Source of the DNA: JAGLQA01 sp023135565
GTDB lineage: Bacteria > Acidobacteriota > Aminicenantia > UBA2199
Reading direction: 5' to 3'
Assembly: GCA_030639305.1 (NCBI GenBank)
Contig: DAOWCY010000116.1
Span: forward strand, 1 to 22,577
DNA length: 22,577 bases
Shown one piece after another: positions 15,519-22,433 of this stretch (the stretch's first letter is position 1; every line of letters starts with the position of its first letter). Made by a program: the position numbers and the translations under genes. The notes beneath the pieces were generated by a model. It was not told the DNA's origin. It saw only the letters and a list, made by a program, of their open reading frames with translations, and made no database searches.

Positions 15519-15902
15519 CCCCAAAAAAAACGGGGTGTTGCGAAGATTTGGGGGCGGTGCGGAAGATTTGGGGGCGGTGCGTGCAAACGTGCAAATTTGA
15601 CAGAAAAAAATAAGGCGCCGCGAATCTCGATGTTCAACTCCGGCAAGAACGAATGAATTGTTTTTAACGGTCCCCTTTTTTTTACCTGTTGTTGCTATCG
15701 ATGGAGATAAGATGAAGGGGGACGTTGTCGCCACCTGTGCGTGCCCGCACACAGACAGGTGGGTGTGCCGATACAGCGGAGGAACGCAGTGCGTTCACCC
15801 TAATTCCCTACCTTAATTTGTGGAGAATTTCCCCGCCGGAGACAAGAAAAAGACGGTTAAAAAGAAAAACCGGTTGAAATATCTCTCGAAATAATATACA
15901 AT
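15519..15902. other. Gene-free spacer with direct repeats and a strong hairpin
   Basis: No convincing gene is seen. The stretch holds a perfect 20-bp tandem duplication at 15542-15581 (unit begins GAAGATTTGGGGGCGGTGCG). Two tandem CGTGCAAA 8-mers follow at 15580-15595, then a T-run (15671-15682), and a nested hairpin at 15731-15762. The hairpin pairs CCACCTGT with ACAGGTGG and encloses TGTGCG-TGCC-CGCACA. The mix resembles eroded intergenic repeats or a former mobile-element junction. Confidence 0.6.
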
Positions 15903-15911
15903 TTGGTTATG

Positions 15912-16295
15912 ATGCCGGCAAAAGTAGAAAAAAACATCCAGTCAGTCGATCAGGCTCTAAACACAGAGATGATAACACCGAAGCTGGTTCAATATATCGT
16001 AGATAAAATAGTAAGGGAAATTCAACCTGAAAAGATCATTCTTTTCGGCTCTTATGCCCGTGGTGATTTTAGTAGGGACAGCGACCTGGATTTATTTATT
16101 GTCGTTGGAGACGGGGAAGAATCCAGTCGTTTAATCAGGCGGAAGGTCGACGCTCTTCTTTGGGGGCGGAGGTTTCCCGTAGATTTAGTTGTACGAAAAG
16201 AAAAAGAGATCGAAAGGAATTTCAGGGCCAAGAATCCATTTTATATTCATCATATCTTTAAGGACGGGAAAGTGCTCTATGACAAAGAATGCTGA
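15912..16295 (+). CDS. MNT-type nucleotidyltransferase, antitoxin of a MNT-HEPN pair
   Basis: The 127-residue protein has the minimal nucleotidyltransferase signature ILFGSYARGD followed by SDLDLFIV (G46-S47, D58, D60). A third acidic residue is D91 in PVDLVV. The C-terminal KNPFYIHHIFKDGKVLYD is typical of MNT proteins paired with HEPN toxins, in which the nucleotidyltransferase adds AMP to the HEPN RNase and silences it. All catalytic residues are present. The start is uncertain: TTG 15903, ATG 15909 and ATG 15912 are all in frame, and none has a clear Shine-Dalgarno site. A TTGAAA/TATACA pair at 15874-15900 with a short 15-base spacer could be its promoter. It overlaps the next reading frame by 17 bases. 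Confidence 0.85.
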   Translation: MPAKVEKNIQSVDQALNTEMITPKLVQYIVDKIVREIQPEKIILFGSYARGDFSRDSDLDLFIVVGDGEESSRLIRRKVDALLWGRRFPVDLVVRKEKEIERNFRAKNPFYIHHIFKDGKVLYDKEC

Positions 16296-16428
16296 AGAAA
16301 TCAAGTTAGTAAAAGACTGGCTAAGATTTGCGGAGGAGAATCTTTTATTAGCGCACTCCGGCATGGGTGAGGAATTTTCGCCTTATCACACCGTGGGTTT
16401 GGCGGTTAAAATAGTTCGTAGTAATTAA
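16279..16428 (+). pseudogene. Truncated HEPN toxin partner
   Basis: This 49-codon frame starts inside the end of the MNT gene and encodes EEIKLVKDWLRFAEENLLLA then EEFSPYHTVG. That matches the first helix and second-helix start of HEPN-domain proteins, which normally continue for about 120-130 residues with an AEKYLK-type helix and an RxxxxH RNase motif. Here the frame changes to an unrelated tail (GLAVKIVRSN) and stops. I could not find the missing part in the other frames before pheS. The toxin is therefore probably dead, leaving an orphan antitoxin. The breakpoint lies near 16390. Confidence 0.7.
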
Positions 16429-16436
16429 AGGAAAAC

Positions 16437-16465
16437 TTGCAATCAGGGCGTTTTTTAGATACAAT
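16437..16465 (+). promoter_or_regulatory. Likely promoter of pheST
   Basis: TTGCAA (16437-16442) and TACAAT (16460-16465) are separated by 17 bases, with transcription expected near 16472. That leaves a leader of only about 30 bases, so there is no room for a T-box or leader-peptide attenuator of the kind often found before pheST. Confidence 0.6.
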
Positions 16466-16501
16466 GCACTCTTAATTCAATTGGAGTAAGTGAGAAATAA
16501 A

Positions 16502-18040
16502 ATGGCACTCATTTTTAATGAAAACCAGTGGAAAATATTTGAGCTGCTCTTAAACAAAAGCGAAACTCAAACTATCCGCGAAATCGTCGCCCAACTAAAG
16601 TTAGATAACTCTTTAGTGGCTTCCACACTGAACTATGGCCGCGAACAGGGCTGGCTCGATATCGAAGAAAAAGAACGGGAAGAATTAGCCCTCTCGGAAA
16701 CCGCGGGCGAGCTAATAAAACAGGGACTGCCGGAAAGACAGGTACTTTCCATGATCTCCGCGGAAAGCCCCGGCAAAATAAAAATCCGCGACTTAGTAGG
16801 GCAGTTGAAAGCTAAAGATATTAAACTGAACGAAGTAATCAAATGGGGCAGCATGCGCGGCTGGCTAAACAAAGAAAAAGACGAAATCGTCCTGACCGAA
16901 GCAGGCAAAAAAGCCCCGGATATACCGGCGGATGACGAAAAAGCCGTGCAAGCGGCTCTCCAACGGAAACAGGCGCTTTTCTTAGATGAACTGGCCGGCC
17001 TCTCTATCGACGCCGCCGTCGCCAAAAAATTGCTGAAAAACCGCCCCGCCCTGGCAAAAATCAAAGCCAGGACTTACCGCTATGTGAGCCTTACCCCTGC
17101 GGGGAAAAAAACCCTGCAAGGCGATGTCAAGATCGCGCAGGAGAAAAACCGGCTTAGCAGTGAAGATATCCTCTCGGGCAACTGGGAAAACATCCAACTG
17201 CGCCGCTACGACGTCACCCTAAAAGCTGAAAAAGTATACGCGGCCAAAATCCATCCGCTGCAAAAAATCATCCAACAAACTCGCCGCGCTTTTTTAGAGA
17301 TGGGCTTTACCGAAGTGGTGTCGCCCCAGGTGGAAACCGCTTTCTGGGATTTCGACGCCCTCTTCCAACCCCAGGATCACCCGGCCCGGGACATGCAGGA
17401 CACTTTTTATTTATCCCGCCCGGCTGAAGGCAAACTGCCCACCGAAAAAGTAGTCGAAAACGTCAAACTGACCCACGAAAACGGCTGGGAAACCGGTTCC
17501 AAAGGCTGGGGTTATAGCTGGCAGAGCAGCCGCGCCCGGCAGACGGTGCTGCGCACTCATACCACCGCCACCTCGATTCGTTCGCTGTGCGAGAATCCCG
17601 AACCGCCGCGCAAAGTCTTCTGTGTGGGCAAAGTGTTCCGTAACGAGTCTATCAGCTACAAACATTTGCCCGAATTTTACCAGGTAGACGGGATAATCAT
17701 CGACGAAGGCGCCAACCTGGCTACTCTTTTGGGCACGTTAAAAGAGTTCTATGCGAAAATGGGGTTCAACAAGGTCAAGTTCAAACCATCTTTTTTTCCT
17801 TATACGGAACCCAGCATCGAAGTTTTCGTGTACATGGAGTCGCGGAAAAAGTGGTTGGAATTGGGTGGTTCCGGTGTTTTCCGGCCAGAAGTGACGGTGC
17901 CTTTCGGCTGTCATGTGCCTGTGCTGGCCTGGGGTTTAGGCTTAGAGCGGCTGGCCATGCTGCGTTACGGGATCGAAGATATCAGGAACCTCTACTGGAG
18001 CGATTTAGATGAAACAAAGGAGATAGTCCTATGCCGGTAG
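16502..18040 (+). CDS. pheS: Phenylalanyl-tRNA synthetase alpha subunit, archaeal/eukaryotic type
   Basis: The protein of about 512 residues charges tRNA-Phe together with PheT. The N-terminal 220 residues hold winged-helix-like segments (TIRE-x-V-x-QLKLDNSLVAS; KIRDLVGQLKAKDIKLNEV), a feature of archaeal/eukaryotic PheRS. The usual bacterial PheS is about 340 residues with a coiled coil. The catalytic domain shows HTTATSIRSL, motif 2 GKVFRNESISYKHLPEFYQV (376 onward) and motif 3 GLGLERLAMLRYG (478 onward). ATG 16502 is preferred. An in-frame GTG at 16490 is only 3 bases from GGAG (16483-16486), while ATG 16502 is 15 bases away, so neither spacing is ideal. The last 10 bases overlap pheT. Confidence 0.93.
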   Translation: MALIFNENQWKIFELLLNKSETQTIREIVAQLKLDNSLVASTLNYGREQGWLDIEEKEREELALSETAGELIKQGLPERQVLSMISAESPGKIKIRDLVGQLKAKDIKLNEVIKWGSMRGWLNKEKDEIVLTEAGKKAPDIPADDEKAVQAALQRKQALFLDELAGLSIDAAVAKKLLKNRPALAKIKARTYRYVSLTPAGKKTLQGDVKIAQEKNRLSSEDILSGNWENIQLRRYDVTLKAEKVYAAKIHPLQKIIQQTRRAFLEMGFTEVVSPQVETAFWDFDALFQPQDHPARDMQDTFYLSRPAEGKLPTEKVVENVKLTHENGWETGSKGWGYSWQSSRARQTVLRTHTTATSIRSLCENPEPPRKVFCVGKVFRNESISYKHLPEFYQVDGIIIDEGANLATLLGTLKEFYAKMGFNKVKFKPSFFPYTEPSIEVFVYMESRKKWLELGGSGVFRPEVTVPFGCHVPVLAWGLGLERLAMLRYGIEDIRNLYWSDLDETKEIVLCR

Positions 18041-19833
18041 TCACGATTAGTGTAAAACTGTTAAACCAGCTCTTAAAAAAAGAGTACCCCATGAAAGATC
18101 TCACCGAATCCATGGAGCAGTTGGGCTGCGATGTGGAAGATACCGAAGAGATCACCCTCTACCGCTGCCCGGCCTGTGACGCTTTAAACGATAGATCGGC
18201 CCGCGAAGAAGCGCCCAAAACCTGCGCTTTCTGCGGCACCGAACAGCAGGAAGGTTTTCCGAAATTCGCCTCCGATGCGGCTGTACGTATCGACCTGCTG
18301 GCCGACCGGCCTGATCTTTTTAATGCCGCCGGTTTATCCCGGGCGTTGCGCGGATACTTAGGTTTGGAAACGGGAATGCCGGAATTTTCCTGTGACCCCG
18401 GTGAAATCGAAGTGCAGGTAGATCCTTCTGTTTTAGACATCCGCCCTTATATCGTCTGTGCGGTGGCTGAGATGCCGCCGTTGGATCACGCCGCGCTGCG
18501 GGAATTGCTGAAATTGCAAGAAAACCTGCACTGGGGTATCGGTCGCGACCGCAAGCTGGCCTCTATCGGCATTTATGATTTAGACACCCTGAGTCCGCCC
18601 ATTATTTTCAAAAGCGCAGCTCCCGAAGGTTTTAAGTTTTTTCCCCTGACCATGCCCGATAGGGAGATGACCCCGGCGCAGATATTGAAAGAACATCCCA
18701 AAGGAGTCGGTTATGCGCATTTGTTGGAGCATTTGCCCCGGTATCCGCTGCTGATAGATTCAAAAGGTCAAACCCTGTCCATGCCTCCTATTATCAACAG
18801 TGATGAAACCAAATGCCGCACCGGTACCACACGTCTGTTTATCGACGTCACCGGGCTTTCGGAGCAGGCCGTCACCGATGCTTTAAACATCCTGGTCTGT
18901 GATTTAATCGAATTAGGTGGAAAAGTACAGACCGTAAAAATAAATTACCCTGACCGTTCTATCGAGCGGCCCGATCTAACGCCCGGTCTTATCGACGTGG
19001 GTTATGAAAGCGCCCGGCGCTGGTTGGGAATAGATTTAAGCCGCGACGAATTTTTGCAAAGTATTCGTAAAATGCGCATGAACGTGGAACCTGCGGACAG
19101 CGGGGGTGACGGTGAAAACCACAAAGTCCGGTATCCTGTTTACCGTAGTGACATTCGTCATGAAGTGGATATTTTTGAAGACATCGTGATTGGCTATGGG
19201 CTGGAAAAGGTGCCTCACCTGTTGGTGCCTACTATGACTGTAGGTTTAGAGCGGCCCGAAGAGAAGATAGGTAGTTTGGTGCGCGAAGTGATGACCGGTT
19301 TGGGTTTTACAGAAATCATGACGTTGAACCTGAACTCTGAAGAGAATTTGTTTACCCGGTTGAGTATGGAACCCGGTGCAGATCATGTCATCGTGGATAA
19401 TCCCAAGACCATCAACCAGGAAGTGCTCCGGCATCATTTGAATGCCGGGATCATGGAGACGCTGGAGAAGAACCGCAAGAAGCCGGTTCCCCAGGAGATT
19501 TTTGAAATCGGCACGGTAACGCTGTTGAACCCGGAGACTGAGACCGGGGTGAATGAGTACAGGCATTTAGCATTTGGAATTATCGGCCCTGAGGCCGGGT
19601 ATGCTGAAGGCCGGGCCGTATTGGATTCTGTGCTTCGTGAGTTAGGTTGGGAGGCGGAATATCGTCCTGTGGAGCATCCTACTTTTATCGAAGGCCGCTG
19701 TGCTGAAGTGAGTGGCGGAAGCGGCGGTGAGGTTTGGGCCCGTCTTGGTGAAATTCATCCCCGGGTATTGTGTAATTTTAATCTTGCGAATCCGGTTGTT
19801 TACTGTGAACTGCGTCTCGCCAAAGTTTTTTGA
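18031..19833 (+). CDS. pheT: Phenylalanyl-tRNA synthetase beta subunit, archaeal type with a four-cysteine insert
   Basis: At 600 residues this is the short archaeal-type PheT, not the roughly 800-residue bacterial form. It lacks the N-terminal tRNA-binding EMAP-like domain and the C-terminal anticodon-binding domain. It starts directly with the B1-like segment (VTISVKLLNQLL). DLLADRPDLFNAAGLSRALR (88 onward) is the conserved archaeal block. B5 and the synthetase-like core follow (RHEVDIFEDIVIGYGLEKVP). Between residues 41 and 80 sits an insert with C46-x2-C49 and C65-x2-C68, which looks like a zinc ribbon. Shine-Dalgarno AAAGGAG (18016-18022) is 8 bases from ATG inside pheS, so the two genes are translationally coupled. 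Confidence 0.92.
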   Translation: MPVVTISVKLLNQLLKKEYPMKDLTESMEQLGCDVEDTEEITLYRCPACDALNDRSAREEAPKTCAFCGTEQQEGFPKFASDAAVRIDLLADRPDLFNAAGLSRALRGYLGLETGMPEFSCDPGEIEVQVDPSVLDIRPYIVCAVAEMPPLDHAALRELLKLQENLHWGIGRDRKLASIGIYDLDTLSPPIIFKSAAPEGFKFFPLTMPDREMTPAQILKEHPKGVGYAHLLEHLPRYPLLIDSKGQTLSMPPIINSDETKCRTGTTRLFIDVTGLSEQAVTDALNILVCDLIELGGKVQTVKINYPDRSIERPDLTPGLIDVGYESARRWLGIDLSRDEFLQSIRKMRMNVEPADSGGDGENHKVRYPVYRSDIRHEVDIFEDIVIGYGLEKVPHLLVPTMTVGLERPEEKIGSLVREVMTGLGFTEIMTLNLNSEENLFTRLSMEPGADHVIVDNPKTINQEVLRHHLNAGIMETLEKNRKKPVPQEIFEIGTVTLLNPETETGVNEYRHLAFGIIGPEAGYAEGRAVLDSVLRELGWEAEYRPVEHPTFIEGRCAEVSGGSGGEVWARLGEIHPRVLCNFNLANPVVYCELRLAKVF

Positions 19834-19857
19834 CCCCGCAGCACAGGGAGGCGATTA

Positions 19858-19954
19858 GCTGCTTCGCAGCGGGTGAGCGTTTTTGATTCTAAATTAACAA
19901 AAGTTTTGATTAAACTTTTTCAAAAGTTTAGCCCCCGGCAGGGCCGCCGGAGGC
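19858..19954 (+). repeat. Dispersed palindromic element, copy C with leading hairpin
   Basis: It begins with GCTGCTTCGCAGC (19858-19870), 25 bases after the pheT stop. The segment from 19872 to 19954 is identical base for base to 20841-20923 (83 bp). The order is GTGAGCG, GATTCTAAATTAAC, the A/T-rich alternating arms and the GC-rich hairpin. A further small hairpin TGCGG-TGTG-CCGCA follows at 19962-19975. Confidence 0.9.
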
Positions 19955-19985
19955 TAAGAGGTGCGGTGTGCCGCATCCCCGGCGG

Positions 19986-20393
19986 TTAAACAAATGGATT
20001 CACAATCCTAATTTTTCTGTCAATTAGTTGATCATGCTGCATATCTTCTGTATAAAGAATTTTACAATCATTTTCTAAAGCGGAAGCAATGATCAAACTA
20101 TCCCATGAAGAAAATTTATATCTCCTATGAATGTCAAAGGATAATTTGATGGTTGTTTTATCTATTAATACAAAATCAAAAATGTCCATAAATTCATTGG
20201 CGAATCTAATAATATCTTCTGAAGGTAAAATTTTCTTTTTTCTTGTAACCGAAACAAATTCACCAATAACTTGTGAGCTGATAATATTTATAGTTTTGTT
20301 TATTAAGATATCCTTCGCAATCGTCTTTTTCGGTTCATCGTTTGATACAAAATAGATAAGAATGTTTGTATCGATAAAGGCCTTATCTTTCAT
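19986..20393 (-). CDS. PIN-domain toxin, VapC-like (system 1)
   Basis: The 135-residue protein has the PIN nuclease layout: FIDTNILIY with D8, E45 in QVIGEFVSV, D98 in SSWDSLIIASAL, and D117 in LYTEDMQHDQ. These acidic residues bind Mg2+/Mn2+ in ribonucleases that cut tRNA, rRNA or mRNA. I use the ATG at 20393. An upstream in-frame ATG at 20447 would add 18 residues unlike PIN N termini and lies well inside the antitoxin gene. The chosen start overlaps the antitoxin end by 11 bases, the usual antitoxin-first coupling. Confidence 0.88.
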   Translation of the reverse strand: MKDKAFIDTNILIYFVSNDEPKKTIAKDILINKTINIISSQVIGEFVSVTRKKKILPSEDIIRFANEFMDIFDFVLIDKTTIKLSFDIHRRYKFSSWDSLIIASALENDCKILYTEDMQHDQLIDRKIRIVNPFV

Positions 20394-20607
20394 GTGCTTC
20401 GTCTCTATTAAATTTGTACCCATCAGGTAATAGGCCTTTACTGCCATTAAAAATTTTCATTAATCTTTCTTTTTTACCGGTCATCTTTTTTTCTTCTTGA
20501 TGAAAAGGCAAAATAATAACTTCGATTTTTTTTTGTATGAAATTACGGGGTAACCTGATGACCAACTCCTCGGATTGAGGACTCAAAATTTCTCTAATCG
20601 CTTGCAT
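20383..20607 (-). CDS. Antitoxin of the PIN toxin (system 1)
   Basis: This 74-residue protein begins MQAIREILSPQSEELVIRLP. The strand pattern (ELVIRLPRNFIQKKIEVIIL) fits a small swapped-hairpin or beta-rich antitoxin N terminus. A basic, disordered toxin-binding tail follows (KKERLMKIFNGSKGLLPDGY). It matches no family I can name with certainty. The start at 20607 has GAGG 6 bases upstream. The frame is open further upstream to 20652, but that part overlaps the promoter. Confidence 0.8.
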   Translation of the reverse strand: MQAIREILSPQSEELVIRLPRNFIQKKIEVIILPFHQEEKKMTGKKERLMKIFNGSKGLLPDGYKFNRDEAHER

Positions 20608-20623
20608 GTTTAACCTCAATGAT

Positions 20624-20652
20624 ATTATAGTGTATATTATAAATTTCGTCAA
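20624..20652 (-). promoter_or_regulatory. Promoter of toxin-antitoxin system 1
   Basis: On the minus strand TTGACG (20652-20647), a 17-base spacer and a perfect TATAAT (20629-20624) lead to a start about 10 bases upstream of the antitoxin ATG. The spacer is A/T-rich with a short near-palindrome (TTATAATATA), a plausible binding site for autorepression. Confidence 0.75.
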
Positions 20653-20988
20653 CTAAAATCCTCATCAAGGAAATAACTTACCTGTCCCCGGATGTCCTCT
20701 CGCCAAAATCTTCTGATCCCACTCGCTATATTATCGCGGGCTATTTTTACCACGAAGGGCACGAAGGGCACGAAGAAAAAAACGGCCCACAGATTACGCA
20801 AATTAGCACAAATAAACGGACCACGCAGAGCGGGGTGCAAGGTGAGCGTTTTTGATTCTAAATTAACAAAAGTTTTGATTAAACTTTTTCAAAAGTTTAG
20901 CCCCCGGCAGGGCCGCCGGAGGCAAGACCGTTAGGGTTCTCGAACCCCGTTTGTTGAATTATGAACGCTGTCTTTTCGTTTCGTTTGG
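20653..20988. other. Intergenic stretch with a 9-base tandem repeat and repeat copy D
   Basis: No gene is seen. The first half holds two and a half copies of CACGAAGGG with period 9 (20751-20777), a widespread low-complexity intergenic motif in environmental genomes. The second half is palindromic element copy D. The whole separates two divergently oriented toxin-antitoxin operons. Confidence 0.6.
20841..20925 (+). repeat. Dispersed palindromic element, copy D
   Basis: Identical over 83 bp to 19872-19954. It lacks the GCNGCTTCGCNGC leader hairpin of the copies after bamH and pheT; the preceding bases read GCAGAGCGGGGTGCAA instead. Together with copy C it brackets toxin-antitoxin system 1, about 970 bp apart and in the same orientation. 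Confidence 0.9.
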
Positions 20989-21017
20989 TTGACAAAAGGT
21001 TATATTCATATTAATAT
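20989..21017 (+). promoter_or_regulatory. Promoter of toxin-antitoxin system 2
   Basis: A perfect -35 box TTGACA (20989-20994), 17 bases, then TAATAT (21012-21017). The spacer and -10 region contain TATTCATATTAATATA, rich in short palindromes that could serve as operator for the antitoxin. The leader is about 10 bases plus the AAGGTG ribosome site. Confidence 0.75.
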
Positions 21018-21033
21018 AGGTAAGGTGAACGAT

Positions 21034-21249
21034 ATGCTATCAGTAAAAGGTTTTTATCAAGAAGGCGAAATCAAGCTTGAGAAAAAGATTGCCGCAAAAA
21101 AGGAAATCCCGGTTATTGTCACTTTTCTCGAAGATATCGAGGAGGATGAAGAGCCTGTAAAAAGGTATTATTTTTCCGACTTAATTGGGAAGTTGGAATG
21201 GGAAGGAGACGCGGTTGCCCAACAGCGAGCCCTGAGAGATGAGTGGTAA
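21034..21249 (+). CDS. Antitoxin of the PIN toxin (system 2), DUF2281/DUF104-like
   Basis: The 71-residue protein starts MLSVKGFYQEGEIKLEKKIA, the beta-rich N terminus of AF2212/DUF2281-type antitoxins. An acidic linker follows, then a helical tail ending QQRALRDEW. The ending recurs in system 3 (WQRTIRDEWA), which marks the likely toxin-binding region. AAGGTG (21022-21027) is 6 bases before ATG 21034. An upstream in-frame TTG at 20989 would lie on the -35 box and is rejected. It overlaps the toxin by 11 bases. Confidence 0.82.
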   Translation: MLSVKGFYQEGEIKLEKKIAAKKEIPVIVTFLEDIEEDEEPVKRYYFSDLIGKLEWEGDAVAQQRALRDEW

Positions 21250-21631
21250 AAACAAACGGTTCATCCTGGACACCAATGCCATTGTTTCACTTCTTAAAGG
21301 TAATAAAGATTTACACGCTAATATAGAGACAGCCGAGTGGGTAGGGATTTCGATAATTTCCAAGATCGAATTCCTGGCTTTTCCCGGATTGTCTGAACCG
21401 GATAGTGAGTTATTTAAACAATTTCTTAAGCGAATTGAAGTGATCGGTTTAAACGACGGTGACAAAGACCTGATGTCTAACATTATAAAAATCAGGAAAT
21501 CACGAAAAAGTATAAAACTGCCTGATGCCATTATTATTTCCTCTGCTCTGGTCAATAATTGTGTTCTTGTAACAGCGGATAGGCAGTTGCATAACTTAGA
21601 TGAGATTGAAGTAATAGGTTTTGAACCATAA
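21239..21631 (+). CDS. PIN-domain toxin, VapC-like (system 2)
   Basis: This 130-residue PIN protein shows FILDTNAIVSLL (D11), E44 in ISKIEFLAF, D96 in IKLPDAIIISSAL and D114 in VTADRQLHNL. All four acidic positions of an active PIN ribonuclease are kept. It starts within the antitoxin end. It is related to the toxin at 21682-22068: both have ISII-x3-E-x-L-x-F and KLPDAII. The two genes converge with 50 bases between stops. Confidence 0.88.
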   Translation: MSGKNKRFILDTNAIVSLLKGNKDLHANIETAEWVGISIISKIEFLAFPGLSEPDSELFKQFLKRIEVIGLNDGDKDLMSNIIKIRKSRKSIKLPDAIIISSALVNNCVLVTADRQLHNLDEIEVIGFEP

Positions 21632-21681
21632 TTACGACTGCCCGTTTGCCGAATCCTGGACGATGTTTTATGCTGTAATCG

Positions 21682-22068
21682 TTAAGTATTCTCAAAAGGA
21701 TCAACGATGTTGACATCTTCTACAATATCTGAAAAATCGCCGACATTCCTCGTCAATAAATCACATTTCAAAAACTTTGCCGTTGCCAATATTATCGCAT
21801 CAGGCAATTTTATTTTTTTTCGCTGCCGTATAATTAATACATTCTCAGCTATTTCAGGGTCTATGTTTATCATCTCAAAATTTTTTAATAAATCCTCAAT
21901 TATTTTCTTTTCACCTTCATCCGAAAATTGGAATCCCAGCACTTCCAGGTAAGTTATAATTGAAATATAAAAACTCTCATATCGTGCTGAAATATCTTCA
22001 AAATTTAGTAATCCCTTAGATAGGTAAATGATTATATTACTGTCGAGGACGACTCTAAGCCCATTCAT
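21682..22068 (-). CDS. PIN-domain toxin, VapC-like (system 3)
   Basis: The 128-residue PIN protein shows VVLDSNIIIY (D9, with Ser in place of the common Thr), E42 in ITYLEVLGF, D90 in IKLPDAIILATA and D111 in NVGDFSDI. The active site appears complete. Its start overlaps the end of its antitoxin by 14 bases. It is a diverged relative of the system 2 toxin in the opposite orientation. Confidence 0.88.
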   Translation of the reverse strand: MNGLRVVLDSNIIIYLSKGLLNFEDISARYESFYISIITYLEVLGFQFSDEGEKKIIEDLLKNFEMINIDPEIAENVLIIRQRKKIKLPDAIILATAKFLKCDLLTRNVGDFSDIVEDVNIVDPFENT

Positions 22069-22303
22069 CTCTGATTGTTCTCTGCCAGGCCGCGGGATTG
22101 TCTATGTCCCGAAAAATACCTTTTTCCCGGATTCTCCGCAGCAGCTTTTTTATGTTTTGCTTCTTTTTATCACCGGGAGCGCTGACCTGTTTCTCTTGTT
22201 TTAGTATTATTATGCGCAAATCGCCATCGATCATCTCCCTATATTTTTCCGGGATATTGATTACCCCATTTTCAACATGTGTCTCAAACTCGACAGCTAA
22301 CAT
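22055..22303 (-). CDS. Antitoxin of the PIN toxin (system 3), AbrB/DUF2281-like
   Basis: The 82-residue protein begins MLAVEFETHVENGVINIPEK, a swapped-hairpin/AbrB-like strand pattern with the family's xGxIxIP turn. A lysine-rich middle follows, then a C-terminal helix ending WQRTIRDEWA. The final motif matches the antitoxin of system 2. AAAGGAG (22318-22312) lies 8 bases before the ATG. Confidence 0.82.
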   Translation of the reverse strand: MLAVEFETHVENGVINIPEKYREMIDGDLRIIILKQEKQVSAPGDKKKQNIKKLLRRIREKGIFRDIDNPAAWQRTIRDEWA

Positions 22304-22333
22304 TTCAAATACTCCTTTTAAAGTTCCTCTTTT

Positions 22334-22362
22334 ATAATAAACTTATAATCCGCTTCTGTCAA
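22334..22362 (-). promoter_or_regulatory. Promoter of toxin-antitoxin system 3
   Basis: On the minus strand TTGACA (22362-22357), a 17-base spacer and TATTAT (22339-22334) precede the antitoxin. The spacer ends in GATTATAAGTT, giving a small palindrome (TTATAA) near the -10 box. Confidence 0.72.
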
Positions 22363-22433
22363 CTCTTATTTCTTCTTTTTTTCTTCTTTTTCTACGATCA
22401 GGGCGAAGGCGTCTAAGGCGGCAAGGCGCGTTA

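Noticed and set aside
15450..15752. 100-codon minus-strand frame upstream of the TIR gene
   Set aside because: Its translation is low-complexity and crosses the promoter and the 20-bp tandem duplication. No ribosome site or recognisable domain is seen.
16441..16501. T-box or pheST leader-peptide attenuator
   Set aside because: The leader from the predicted promoter is only about 30 bases, with no Phe-rich peptide or T-box sequence.
20751..20777. CACGAAGGG repeats as iterons or a coding repeat
   Set aside because: Only about two and a half copies are present, next to no replication gene. This motif is a common intergenic low-complexity sequence.
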